A program made the translations under genes and the position numbers. 64,000 nt of DNA from Cryptomeria japonica (lineage: Eukaryota; Streptophyta; Pinopsida; Cupressales; Cupressaceae). Positions 10,986 through 22,475 of this stretch are shown piece by piece (positions within the stretch are counted from its first letter, which is position 1; every line of letters starts with the position of its first letter). Where the stretch lies: positions 234,925,303-234,989,302 of the forward strand of contig NC_081415.1 in the NCBI RefSeq assembly GCF_030272615.1. Reading direction: 5' to 3'. The notes below the pieces were generated by a model. The model had not been told where the DNA came from and ran no database searches. It was given only the letters and a program-made list of their open reading frames with translations.

Positions 10986-11977
10986 CTTTTTCCACAAGCT
11001 CATCTAGATCTGTCAACTTGGGTATCAGATGTGCTGCAAAAGAAGCATCATACTTTGCATCTATACCTTGGTCAACAACATCCCTCAGTATATCCCAAGG
11101 TATTAGAACCATCTACTCGAACTGTTTCATTGCAGCTTGCTCTCACACTGTCCATGCAAACTCTCCTAAACCCTAAGGCATCCTCTACTGCTGTCCAAAC
11201 TATCTGCATATCCTATCAATCAGATGCCTGTCAAGTATATAAGGCATCCGCCCAATCAAGTACCTGCTCCTGAACACATATGGTAGTTCTATGACCTCCT
11301 CCTCCTAGTCCTCACAATCAAGATAGGGTCTACATATGACACTCTATGTCATCTATCACCTGTCTCCAATAGTCCACCTTCCCAATCTGTGGCTAGAAAG
11401 TGATAATACTGTATAAGTGTGTGTAGGTCTGTTCATGTCCTCTTCCTTTCATGTCCTCTTCCTTTGAAGTGCACTAGCCTCATCACTGCAACATGCTCAT
11501 ATGACAACACCTATAGTAGAGTCACCCCACAACCTAACCTGCAACCACCGAGATACACAAACTGATGAAGCTCATGATACAAATGTGCCAATACACATGG
11601 ATCCCATGCATATCTAATGTGTTGTGTCACCAATATCTCAATAGTCCTCCCCCAGCCAATAGCCATACCCCGTGTCACCCTGTCTAGACATAGGTAGCCA
11701 CTAATTACTTCTCCACTACTGCTGATAGTCTACATCCAATAGCTAGCATGAAATCCCAACTAACATGACCTGATCTCATCTCCAGCTCTGGGTCTCCAAA
11801 GACTCATCTCAGTGCATCCCCGTTGCCCTCTCTCACATACGCCACCAACTCGTCATCGACCAGTATCCTCAAAATCCTATATACATCCTCTAAAGTGACT
11901 GACATCTTGCCAACTGACAATTGAAATGAATTGGTCTCAGAGTGACATCTCTCTGCTATAGTAGTTAGTAATCCTCT
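10230..11977 (-). pseudogene. Antisense PMD gene of left Gypsy element (5' part cut off)
   Basis: The minus strand encodes a plant mobile domain: RGLLTTIAERCHSETNSF, then TLEDVYRILRI, GWGRTIEILVTQ, LAHLYHELHQFVYLGG and a VTLL-stop-V junction at 11511-11513. Further down come DDIEWHMWRPYLDCE and LPYVFRSRYLIGR. After that lie an acidic run from an (ATC)n tract, an Arg/Gly-rich stretch and a Gln/Arg-rich coil (about 10490-10640). Each block matches the PMD frame at 56723-58498. Stops and frame changes make it dead. The N-terminus is missing because transposon copy A begins at 11978. Extra antisense genes with PMD between integrase and 3' LTR are known for Tat-type Gypsy elements, and that fits here. 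A captured host gene is less likely. Confidence 0.78.
10936..10983 (+). repeat. (ATC)n microsatellite
   Basis: About 16 ATC/TCA triplets, read on the minus strand as a poly-aspartate run inside the PMD pseudogene. The matching region of the other PMD gene has a shorter Asp/Glu/Gly-rich stretch. Confidence 0.9.
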
Positions 11978-12020
11978 GGGTGTGTGCACAAAGATGGTGG
12001 CCAAAAAAGTGGACACCACC
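11978..12020 (+). repeat. Left terminal inverted repeat of copy A
   Basis: GTGCACAAAGATGGTGGCC followed by AAAAAAGTGG. It matches the other three termini of copies A and B over about 35 bases with several mismatches. Confidence 0.7.
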
Positions 12021-12368
12021 CCAAAAAAACATGAAAAAATAAGCAGCGCATACACGGTTCTAAAATTTGAAATCACCCTGTATGCGCTTAGGTCCATTAT
12101 TATGTAGCCTAAAATAGATAATGTGTACATTTCTTTACGAAAGTGAGTGTGTACGTGTTGATTTTAGGAAAGTGAGTGCATATGTTCCACTGTTAGGAAA
12201 GTGAGCGTGTATACACTCATAAGCCGTAAATAACCATGTAAGTAGTACCTGTCAAAAAAATGTCTTAAAAAAAAATACTGGGTCTTATTTTCTCGCGACC
12301 ATGATGTTTTTTCCTCCATTTCCTCCTCAAAACCATTAACGGGTTGCCTCATTTCTCCTCCAAACATT
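12021..12368 (+). other. Subterminal region, copy A left end
   Basis: Contains short repeated motifs typical of transposon ends: GCGCATACAC and TGTATGCGCT near 12032-12088, and three copies of an AGGAAAGTGAG-like motif (12137-12205). Similar CGCATACG motifs occur at the opposite end (21110-21250). Transposase-binding function is inference. Confidence 0.5.
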
Positions 12369-14955
12369 ATGGATCAAGGTTAATTTTTCTTAATTTTTGT
12401 CTTTCTTTCCCGTTTATTCAATTTGTTTTACATTTTGAATTTAATTTCATTTATTTTGATTAGGTTTTTTTATTTTTTGTTTCAAAAACCAGATTCTAAT
12501 AATCCACAACAAGAACAACAAAATGCACGTCTTGAAAACCTTGAAGAAAACCCACAAGATACACCTCTAGTTCCTCCTTTTGGCCGTACACCTGAAACGC
12601 AGGAGCAATTGTTTATTCAGTTAGGGAAAGGAACGTCTAAAATAAATAGAATGATTAATAAATTAAAAACATCTGCGCTTGAGCATCATAAATCCCTCGC
12701 CATTAGCCTAGAAACATTAGCTAGTGGTGCCACAACCATTTCCACACAATTTACAAAATGGGGAAATTTAGAGATAGGTGTCATTAATACTATGTTGATG
12801 GGTTATCATACAAGGGAGTGAAAAACAAAAATATTAGTAAACATCAAATATGTTCCCTTTTTGTTGATCCTAAAATTGGTGAGTCGTTACCTCTTAATGC
12901 AAAGAGGTTTCCCATACATTGGTGTACTAATGTGTAGATGAAGAATCTTTTTGGTAGAGGTGGTGGATGGTCTTTGATGATCCACCTTGTAATAATCATG
13001 AGGTGCCATTGTATTTTTTGAGAAAAGTATATTGTGAGTTTGTCCTCAATGTGCGGCCAAACTATTTTGACATGAGCGAGTTCCATGGTAGAGGTGGCAG
13101 CTCTGGCCAAGATAGACCTGGAGCCCGTAGGCGAGTAGCCCTGGAGAGTCATCGACCCCTAGCACCCAAACCCAAGGTGCATCAGGTTACCCTAGTAGAG
13201 CTGAAAAAGTCAATGGAGCTAAGACTCTTCAGGTGGCCAAAACATTGATTGGTGCCATCATCCAACATGGGACGTCACTAGCACACTCTCTTGTACTGGA
13301 TGATGAGCCATTAGTTGCTCTAGTTGGTGACAGATATCCCATTCAACATATGTGTGTCAGTTGCTTGGGGATATGCTCAGGGAAAAATGACTAGGCCGTT
13401 GCAAATGGATCCACATCTCATCTGTGCACGATTTGTGGGAGTAGATGTCAGGCTCACATGACTGAGGATTTGGTGTTGACAGAGGACATGGTGTTTTCCC
13501 ATTAACGACAGACATAGGTGTGTTGATTTAAACTCATAGCATTTTATTTATTAGTCACTTTAAATTTGTAATTACATAAATGAATTTTCATTATACATCG
13601 ATTTAAATTGAGACAAATAATATGCATTTTAGGATGCAACAATGGTATCCCATACTCCTCTCGTAGTTACTATAGCTACAACTTCAATGCCTGAGGTATA
13701 AATTTTGTAACATGTTAAAATAGAATAGTACACTTTGAACTCAAAAAGATTATAAGATATACTAACTATCTTTAATGCTTGGTCCAAATTCTAGTTTTTA
13801 GGTGTTGATAGGGGACCATTTGTCCTAGATTCATGACATCATGCTCTCAGTGATCGATTTTGGCCTATAAGGCTATACGATATCATATTTTGTACAACCT
13901 TTTTTATGTATTGTTTTGATGGAATATGCAAGTCATTTCATTTTAGATTTTTAAAATTATGTTTAATATATTATTTGTACTATTATCTCATGTTAATTTT
14001 GTTTTTAAGGGTACCGCCTCCATGTCTAGGCCTCATCCTAAGCAAAACAATTCCTTGAAGATGCCAAAATGTGGGAATAATGTAATTGAACACAATTCTA
14101 GTTGTACAATTGTTTGAAAATGTTGAAAGTAAGTCTTAGTTGGGGTTTGTAGATTGATTAGTGTTTTTGTCTATTTTACATGTACAGTGACTATTGAGGA
14201 ATGTGGATATATTGAATGCACCTGATTCGCTCGTGGATGGAGAGAGGACATAGGTATGTATCTCTACTTTATTTTCTTGATTTCATGATTATATGCATGT
14301 GTACATGTGAACTTGTGATAAATTCTAATCTTATAATTTTTTCATACAAGAAATAGTTGCTTCATCAATGGCGAGCCCTCCTCCATGCACTAGAGAAGCA
14401 TCTCAATATCTGGTATACTTTTGTTTGATATATTACATTAATTGTTTTTAACCTATAATACTTATCATTATTTTAATTGTATTTAATCTTTGATCATTTT
14501 TTGTATAGGTAATAGCGACAGTTTCTCCATCGATGGTGAGCCATCTTCAGTCCATTGGAGAAGCATCTCAGGCACCGATACGTCATTGTTCTCTGTATTA
14601 TAGCTTTTAAGTGTTTTTGATGTATTAATGTTAGTACATTGTATTAATTGTATATTTAATCTACAATAGCCCCCTTCGTGACCATAACATGGATCCTTTT
14701 AAGTTTGTCTTCAATAAAACTCCTAAGAGTGATGACAAGAGGAGAGAGAACACATTAGCTTTGAGATCAACCGATGAGGTAATCTACATTTCAATTGCAA
14801 AGGAATTATAGTTAAATGCATAGTTATGTTGCTAATTATAAACTATTTTTACAAAATAATTCTAACTTGGCTTTTAAGTTGTGGTTTTGCAACCATCTAT
14901 AGAGCCACGTACTGCATCAAAGAGGCTTGATTTTGATGATCCACCACAAGTTTAG
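12369..14955 (+). pseudogene. Second transposon gene (ORF2), copy A, multi-exon
   Basis: Function unknown. It starts MDQ at 12369. A first intron (12379-12492, GT...AG) leads into a Gln/Asn-rich exon with a helical segment: TSKINRMINKLKTSALEHHK, then ETLASGATTISTQFTKWGN. The next block has VFDDPPCNNHEVPLYFLRKV and YCEFVLNVRPNYF. Several short exons separated by AT-rich GT...AG introns follow, ending in VVLQPSIEPRTASKRLDFDD and TAG at 14953-14955. A frameshift near 12940 and stops disable it. Copy B has the same gene (39069-41963, minus) with matching first intron, helix, NCNNLEVPLYLLRKLYCEF and C-terminus. The helices may mediate oligomerisation or DNA binding as accessory proteins do in CACTA elements; that is a guess from layout only. 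Confidence 0.6.
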
Positions 14956-15419
14956 GATCATATAGTATTAGTTGTGGTCATATAATGACCAATACATGTA
15001 GATATATTCTATATTTTTATTGTATATCGATTTGGACATGGCATATGCCACATTTTTGTAATACTTGTATTGACTTGGTAGACATGCCTTGTTTTGATAT
15101 ATATATTAATGTTGATATTTGATCCAATAAATGTGTATTGAGTTCATTATTGTGTATTCATTGTATTTTGTGGCTGTTCTTTTATAAAGTTAATTGATCA
15201 TTTGCCTATTTAATCAACAATATGAATATAAACAACAAAAATCTATGATATAAAACATTGCAATCATGGAATATGATTTGATAAAATTTTGAAAATGTCA
15301 AATTAACCCTACAAAACTCCTAGTATTCAATTCATTATTGTGTATTCATTATATTTGGTAGCTTCCCTTTTAATAAATTTAAATGAATATTTGCTTATGT
15401 AATCAACAATATGTGTGTG
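14956..15419. other. Spacer between ORF2 and satellite, copy A
   Basis: AT-rich, no gene. The segment around GACATGGCATATGCCACATT (about 15033-15052) matches copy B (about 38950-38980, inverted), confirming that the copies are homologous here too. Confidence 0.6.
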
Positions 15420-17370
15420 GTGCAAGAGCACCCTCATGCTCGCAATGGTCAAATTTTGGTTCTCATGTGAATAAACTGACGTCACGAATGCATCTGAGTT
15501 GGTAGGTTTACGCTAGGCATGCTCCTCTCATGCATCCCAAAGCATTGGAACGTCGAGAGTCATACCCTATCGATGCGATCTCTCAAGTGCCCTGAGTCCA
15601 AAAAATATTCAAACTTTGATGGATTGTTTCTTCTAATCCAGGACACATATGGCCAATCCGTTTGAACCTGTGGGGTCACATGAGGCTCCTCTATAATGGC
15701 CTATCTTGGTTTTTGATGACTCGAAGCCATTTTCAATTGGTAGCATTTTTTTGTGTACTGCAAAAATCATCAGTTGCATACAATGCAAAGTTGCAAGGGA
15801 GGCTAGAATTGATTCGGATTGTCATGTACACAAACTGATGTCATGAACATGTCTAGGTGAGAAGTTTTACACTAGGCATGCTCCTCTCGTGCATCCCAAA
15901 GCACCGAAATGTCGAGTACCGAGACAATCTCTCAAGTGCCTCGAGTCCAAAAAATTGTCAAACTTTGATAGACTGTTTCTTCCAATCAAGAACACATATG
16001 ATCAATCTATTTGAACTTGCGTGAGGATCCTCTACAATGGCCTATCTCAATTTTTGACGACTCAAAGCCATTTTCAATTGGTAGCATTTTTTCGCCTGCT
16101 GCAAAAACTGTCAGTTGCATATAATGCAAAGTTGCAAGAGAGGTTATAATTAATTTGATTCATCATGTCCACATACCGACATCACGAGCGCATCTAGGTG
16201 GGAAGGTTTATGCTAGGCATGCTCCTCTCGTGCATCCCAAAGCATCAGAATATCGAGAGTCATGCCCTATCGATGCGATCTCTCAAGTGCCCTAAGTCCA
16301 AAAAATTATCAAACTTTGACAGACCATTTCTTCTGATCCAGAACACATATGACCAATCCATTTGAACCTGTAGGGTTGTTTGAGGCTCCTCTATAATGGT
16401 CTATCTCAGTTTTTAACGACTCAGAGCCATTTTCAATTGGTAGAATTTTTTTGCCTGCTGCAAAAACTATTAGTTGCATGCAATGCAAAGTTGCAAGAGA
16501 GGCTAGAATTGATTTGGTTCATCATGTGCACAAACCAACATCATGAGTGCTTTTGGGTGGGTAGGTTTATGCTAGGAATTCTCCTCTCGTGCATCCCAAA
16601 GTGTTAGAACATCGAGAGTCATACCCTACCGATGCGATCTCTCAAGTGCCTTGAATCCAAAAAATTGTTAAACTTTGATGGACTATTTGTTCCAATCCAG
16701 GATACATATGACCGATACATTTGAGCCTATAGGATCATGTGAGGCTCCTCTACAATGGACTATCTCAATTTTTGATGACTTGGAGCCATTTTCAATTGGT
16801 AGCATTTTTTCACCTGCTGCAAAAATAGTCACTTGCATGCAATGCAAAGTTGCAAGAGAGGATAGAATTGATTTAGTTTGTCGTGTGCACAAACTGACAT
16901 CATGAGAGCATCTAGATGGGTAGGTTTTTACTAGGCATGCTCCTCTCATGCATCCTAAAGTGTCAGAACATCAAGAGTCATACCCTACCGACACGATCTC
17001 TTAAGTGCCCCGAGTCCAAAAATTGTCAAACTTTGACAGGTTGTTTCTTCAATTCCAGGACACACATGATCAATCCATTTGAACCTATGGGGTTGCGTGA
17101 GGATTTTCTAAAATTTCCTATCTCAGTTTTTGACGAATCAGAGCCATTTTCAATTGGTAGCATTTTTTCGCCTACTGCAAAAATCGTTAGTAGCATGCAA
17201 TGCAAAGTTGCAAGATAGGCTAGAATTGATTTGGTTTGCCATGTGCACAAACCAACATCACGAGTTCATCCAAGTAGTCAGGTTTATGCTAGGTATTCTC
17301 CTCTCATGCATCCCAAAGCATTGGAACATCAAGAGTCATACCATACCGACGTGATGTACAAGTTGCTTGA
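15420..17370. repeat. Satellite array of about 355-bp units, copy A
   Basis: At least five units of about 350-360 bases. Landmarks such as TCTCAAGTGCC recur near 15583, 15930, 16282, 16640 and 17000, GGCATGCTCCTCTC recurs in each unit, and a partial unit ends near 17360. Read in reverse complement, units share blocks with the satellite of copy B (for example AGGTTCAAACGGAT and CCTAGACATGTTCA variants), so the arrays are related but have diverged strongly. Short open frames here are by-products. Confidence 0.85.
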
Positions 17371-17860
17371 CAACTTTTTTGACATTTTTTTTTGACAATA
17401 ATTACAATTTTTGCTCAAATTGTATCTAGACTCAATCTATGACTCCTATGAACCAATAATGGCTTAAATAATTCTCCATGATTATACAAGAATCAAGAAT
17501 TCTCATGATTGACCTTATCAATAATGGTCATGATTGACCTTATCACATCACATAAACTTAAAACATAGTCACAAATTATTAAAAAAATTGCCTCTAAATA
17601 TGGTCAAATAAGCTCTTGGCTATTTGAATATACAAAAAAATGTCTTACAAATCGTCTCATGGGATTTTATACAAAACTTGGCATTACAATATGTGCGACT
17701 CAGCTCATCGCCATTCTAATATACAAAATTTGGCATCTAAATATGTACAAATCAGCTCATTGCCGTTTACATATACAAAATTATGCCCCTAAACATGTAA
17801 AAATCAGCTCATGGGCATTTATATATACAAAAAATGAATATAGAAGAATTCATCAATGAT
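17371..17860. repeat. About 50-55-bp repeats next to transposase gene, copy A
   Basis: Three to four units near 17640-17830. In reverse complement they carry GAGCTGATTTGTACATATTT followed by AGATGCCAAATTTTGTATAT. Copy B has the same family at 35082-35350. Confidence 0.75.
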
Positions 17861-17902
17861 ATATATAAAATTATCAAAATCATTCTACTCTGAACTGTAG
17901 AA

Positions 17903-20797
17903 TCAATCAATTGAGCCTTTAGGATCGACTCTAACTCATATTGTGTCAAGTATTGCCTTGTGGTCAGATTCACGAACTTTCCATAAAATCTTGTTATGAG
18001 GTCTACCATGATACTTCATCAAATGAATAGAGAAATGAAGAATATGTCTGTGTGTTTCAAAGTCCTCAAACAACCAAACATCAAAATTCTTGATAGGGTA
18101 TCTCCTAAGCCATGTTCTTATCATGACAACAGACCCTATTGGGTACTCAATACCCTCTTTGTCAATGATTGTGGTTGTCAATTTTCTTTTAGGTTCAACA
18201 CAATGACACAAATAGTAATCCATTCCTTCTTCATTGTTCTCTTCTACAACAATTGCATACACATGACTTGCATTTTATAAAGTGATAATTAATGCCAAAA
18301 ATAAAGTGTGATGTATAAAAAAATGAACCAAAAAGAATACTTGCAAAAAAATTAACTTAAAAAATCACCTAAATCCACTAGGTCGGATACATGGTCAAAA
18401 TCCACTAATGTCTCGATTTAGCTCAATTGTAGTGCTTTGGGAATTTGATATGTATCAATGGGAACCAATGGTCTACAAGACCATTTGTAGACCCACTCTT
18501 GTGAATCACATTATTCCCAAAAATAACACATGCATGAAGAGAAAAAACATACCATCTAGCTTGTATAAATTACTAGTGAACTTGCATTTGAACTCATAAA
18601 TGAGTGCATGCCATTCGATCCTGCAACTGTACAACAATCTAGATAGTTTTCAATGTTATATTTAATGATCACCCAAAAATATCTACGAACCATTGACGTA
18701 CCAGGATTATCTGGACCCATCGTAGACTTACACCATCACATAATTGTTTCTGCATCTATCAACTCAGTACCACCTTCGTACTTCAATTCTTCTCTAGCGA
18801 GGGCTCTTTTTACACATGCTCCTTCACAATCATGCTCTCCCTTACCATGTCCAGGCTCAGTGAAATTCCAAAAATGTTGTACATCGATTGTCATATGCAT
18901 CCTTGTCGACCAATAAAACATCCTTGCATTCTTGAATTGTGCGGTGCAATTATTTGACCATATTAAGTATCAGCTGTATTGATGTTTCTTTCCTTTAAAT
19001 TATCATAGAAAACTTTAAAGCATCCTTGTACAAACTCTGATAAACGAATATGATCATCACTTATGTAGAAGTGATACTCTCTTACAACCTTTCTATCCTC
19101 CTCTGTGCTATCATCTACATGCATGAATGTTATGTGTACAAAAATAGAAACTTGTGTAGAATGATAATACATAGATCACACTTCATTTTGATATTGTAGT
19201 GTATAATTTTTAGAAAAATCAATGATAGAGATAATGGTGCCAAGAGGAAATGTGTCCTTACATAACTTGAATTTCTCATCTAACCATCGAGCTCTATGTG
19301 TATACATTATATACTCATAAACTAGTTTCTCTTGAAACATTTTCATAAATTCAATTACACATATATCATTATTCACTAGGTCACATCTCTTCAAATCTTT
19401 TCCATCTTTAACTCCATATGTGATTGTCTTGCATTTTTCAAAAGAAACTAGTTTCCTACCAATTTCATGTGTGCTCTCCAAATATACACATCTTAGCAAA
19501 TGTTGCAAACCACCACATATAGCACAAGAACCTTCCAAACAAGGTATCTTATAATAAATGCAACCATCATGTCTATTACATAGCACACTTGAAATAAATT
19601 CTCTTATCGACTTAGGAGGTGCTTGTATATTGCATTCCTGCAAAACATCAGTGTGCAAAGTAGAACACATATGAGGAAAAATATCATAGTGCATGAAAAA
19701 TTCAATATGCATCCTATAACAATACGTGGTGCGTACATGATTAATCTTAATATAAAAAGGTTTTGCCATTTCAAAAAATCTTTGAGAAATTCTTATTTGA
19801 GGAAACTTTTGAAGGAATCTTTCATTAAATTTTGTTTGAGTCATATCCAAATAGTGTTTTGCATGTGGCTCACGATTTATAGACCCGATTCGCCTTCTAA
19901 CAACATCTGTTTGGTTGGGTGAAACTCTTGTGTTCTCATGCCAAAAAATTTTAATTAATGTTCTTAGTGCATCAACAACATTTGTGTCTTTGCGTGGTAG
20001 CCTACTCAAGAATGCCCAGAGAGAATTATTGTTAGGTTCCTCTATTTTTTCTCGCCTCTGTAATGCTTTACTTAATGTTGTTCTACTAACATTTAATGAC
20101 TTACTTGTTTTGCTTATCAAATGATATTTTTTAATTTTCTTACTCATTATGGTTGATGTAATGACACGTCAAGTAGCATTAGAATATTTAGTACACGATT
20201 TTGAACCAGTAGCTTGATATTCATCAAATAGATTTTTCACAATAGTTCTTTCCCTGTTCCTTTTAGATGATCTTAGGCCTAGAATTTCATTCTCTCTCTA
20301 AAATTCAAATTTTTAATCATTTGAACAATTAATTGACATCTTTTGGTTTGATTTAAGTTTTCAAAATAGTTTTGCCATATTCTTTTAACCATTCTCCTAC
20401 AAGTTCATTCATTTATTTTATCGGGCATTGGCTTCAATATATTCTCATCAATGCCAATTAGATGCTTTGGTTTCCTATGAATGATTCTAGGAGGTGTTAA
20501 CATCAGTGAATTGTGTATATTCAATTCATCAAATAGAGTAGGTGTATGTTCATCATTTAATTGATTATTCAATGTGGCATCTTCTTCAATTGTATTAGGT
20601 TCATACGTAAAATCAAATGTCTCTTCTTCAATTGCATTAGGTGCATTATGTTCGTTTGGTAAATCGAATTGAGATGTTGAGGATGACATACCTTCTTCTC
20701 CCATTGTTCTTATGTCACGTAATTTCTTCATATGTTGTCTTTGTCTTTCCTTTTCAGCCTCTCATTGTTCCATCATTCCTTGCTTTTTCTTTTGCAT
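17903..20797 (-). pseudogene. DDE-like transposase gene, copy A
   Basis: It starts MQKKKQGMM at 20797 and ends with TGA at 17903-17905. Blocks in order: basic N-terminus; TPPRIIHRKPKHLIGIDEN; helix-turn-helix-like SKTSKSLNVSRTTLSKALQR; NTRVSPNQTDVVRRR; Cys/His cluster C-x4-CAICGGLQHLLRC; IIDFSKNYTLQYQNEV (first acidic residue); EYHFYISDD; WSNNCTAQFKN; NFTEPGHGKGEHDCEGACVKR (about 18820-18880); a C-terminal domain with WLRRYPIK and VWLFEDFETHR. By memory this layout (zinc cluster, DFxEN, SDxxxxxFKN, GHGKGxxDGxGGxxKR) resembles uncharacterised DDE transposase-like proteins of invertebrates; unverified. Defects: several stops, a frameshift near 18960, and Asn where the AQFKN motif probably had Asp. 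Confidence 0.72.
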
Positions 20798-21327
20798 GGT
20801 TGATATCAGTTGTCCTAAATAGAATAATATTACATATATATGTAATCAAAAGTTCATAGACAAACAAATAACCATAAATATGCATCTTATCATTATTTTT
20901 TTGAATCAAAACTATTAAACAATCACAATAATGTTGACAAAACTAATAAGAACAATAATTCAATCATTTGTAATTATGAAAAAACAAAAAATTCACTTAC
21001 TTATGTATAAAACAGTGATAGAAGTGTAGACACAGTTGTAGTGGGGCCTTCAATGACATCTAAAACTTCTTTTGAGACCATTGAGGCTCTTGGGAAAATA
21101 GAACTATGTCTAAGTACCCCGTATGCGGTATATTAATAACCACATGCACGCTATTAGTCCCTAAAATTTTGGCAAGCCCAATGATATTTTTTTCACCCTA
21201 TACGTGCTTAGAACTCATAATTAGCGCATACGCGCTCCTACGCCTTAAAAATGTTATGGCAGGGCAGCTAACTAATAGGCTTAGTATCTCATACACGCTA
21301 TTTGTAGTAAAGAAAATGTGAAGGAAA

Positions 21328-21397
<70 letters not shown>

Positions 21398-22435
21398 AGG
21401 GGGGAGATATGCATATATAACTATAGATATGCATATATACATACATAAACACATATTATATAGGTATGTCTAACATATGTGTAGTAAATGCTAAGTTTAG
21501 AAGCATACATTATTATGTCTTCATAATCAGTACGGGTTTTGTGAAACACAAATTTTTTTTTTTAGTTTTACATAACCTATATGGGTTATTTAGAATTGTG
21601 AATAGTACTTTTTGTTTTTCAAAACCCGTGCGAGTTTTGGCTTAGTAAGAGGGTTGGAAAACGACCCTAAGGCTTGCAAGCCCATTTTCCCCCCATTTTT
21701 GTCCCTTTACACATTTTTTTATCCTCCAACATGATTTATCGACTTCATCATCATTAGGTTTACAAATGATCAAGTGAGTATCTCTAAAATTACCACCATA
21801 ATCTCACACATCTTCTCAGTTTTCCCACCATATAATTTTTTCTATTTTTGGACAACATTAGCATAGTAAACTTTAATTTTCTTTATCAGTGCCTATACAG
21901 TCCTCACAAACATATGCCTACCATTTTTTTAATAACTTTTGATATACTTGACCAAATTCAAAATAAATTACATATTACTATTCTACACTAGATTTTATAC
22001 ACTTTAAAAAAAAGTTTGCATTTTTTTATTATTTTGATGCAAGTTATGCCCAGCGCATGAACAGGTACCAAATTTTCAGGATGCGATCACTTCAAAAAAT
22101 CATTAAAAAAAAAATACACAACTTATAGATCTCACTATTACCCATCATCCTACCAAAGGGTTTTGAAAAATACTAAATCTAACTATATATTTTGTTCAGC
22201 ACATGAAAACAACTATGTTATGTTTTTTCTAAAAAAATAAAGAACATTTTTTTGTGCGTGAAAGGTTTAACCCTATTAATTTTATCCAATTTTTTAAAAA
22301 ATTAGTAGTTTAGAAACTAGATTTAGAGTACTACAATTCTTATTCTTTTCTCAACTCCTAGTTTTGAGTGCATGACCTTCAAATATCTCTTTGAAGTTTA
22401 GGTTTACCTGTTTTCAGAAAAAACACGTGGCCACT
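20798..22435. other. Subterminal region, copy A right end
   Basis: Non-coding. It includes CGCATACGCGCTCCTACGCC near 21224, ACCCGTGCGAGTTTT near 21624, ACCTATATGGGTTATT near 21570 and the (GA)n tract. From 21760 to 22435 it aligns in inverted orientation with copy B: TAAACCTAATGATGA lies about 0.7 kb from the end in both copies once the Copia insertion in B is removed. Confidence 0.7.
21331..21393 (+). repeat. (GA)n microsatellite
   Basis: About 31 GA dinucleotides. Copy B has a CT-rich tract on the plus strand (30344-30640) at a comparable distance from its end, in the opposite purine/pyrimidine sense relative to the transposase gene. Confidence 0.95.
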
Positions 22436-22475
22436 TATACCCCCCTTTTTGTTCACCATCTTGGTGCACTTACCC
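22436..22475 (-). repeat. Right terminal inverted repeat of copy A
   Basis: Inward on the minus strand: GGGTAAGTGCACCAAGATGG, then a G-rich stretch GGGGGGTATAAGTGGCCACG. The G-rich part is shared with the left end of copy B but not with the far ends. Confidence 0.75.

Larger units (their letters stand above)
11978..22475 (-). mobile_element. Large DNA transposon, copy A
   Basis: The left end begins GGGTGTGTGCACAAAGATGG. The right end, read inward on the minus strand, begins GGGTAAGTGCACCAAGATGG. Content in order from the right end: about 1.7 kb subterminal DNA with a (GA)n tract, transposase-like gene (minus), about 55-bp repeats, satellite of about 355-bp units, second gene (plus), left end. 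The same order and sequence classes recur in copy B. The left end interrupts a PMD reading frame, which marks a real insertion. I could not find a convincing target duplication (flanks ATCCTCT and ACTATGT), so the superfamily is not set from that. Length 10.5 kb. Confidence 0.8.

Noticed and set aside
10744-11112. Poly-aspartate protein as a stand-alone gene
   Set aside because: The Asp run is an (ATC)n microsatellite, and the flanks match the tail of the PMD gene; it is part of that pseudogene.
10230-11977. Cellular PMD (MAIL-type) gene
   Set aside because: Position and orientation relative to the Gypsy integrase are the same as in the Gypsy element on the right, so it belongs to the retrotransposon.
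15420-17370. CRISPR-like array
   Set aside because: Units of about 355 bp repeat over their full length with no short repeat/unique spacer pattern, in a plant nuclear context.
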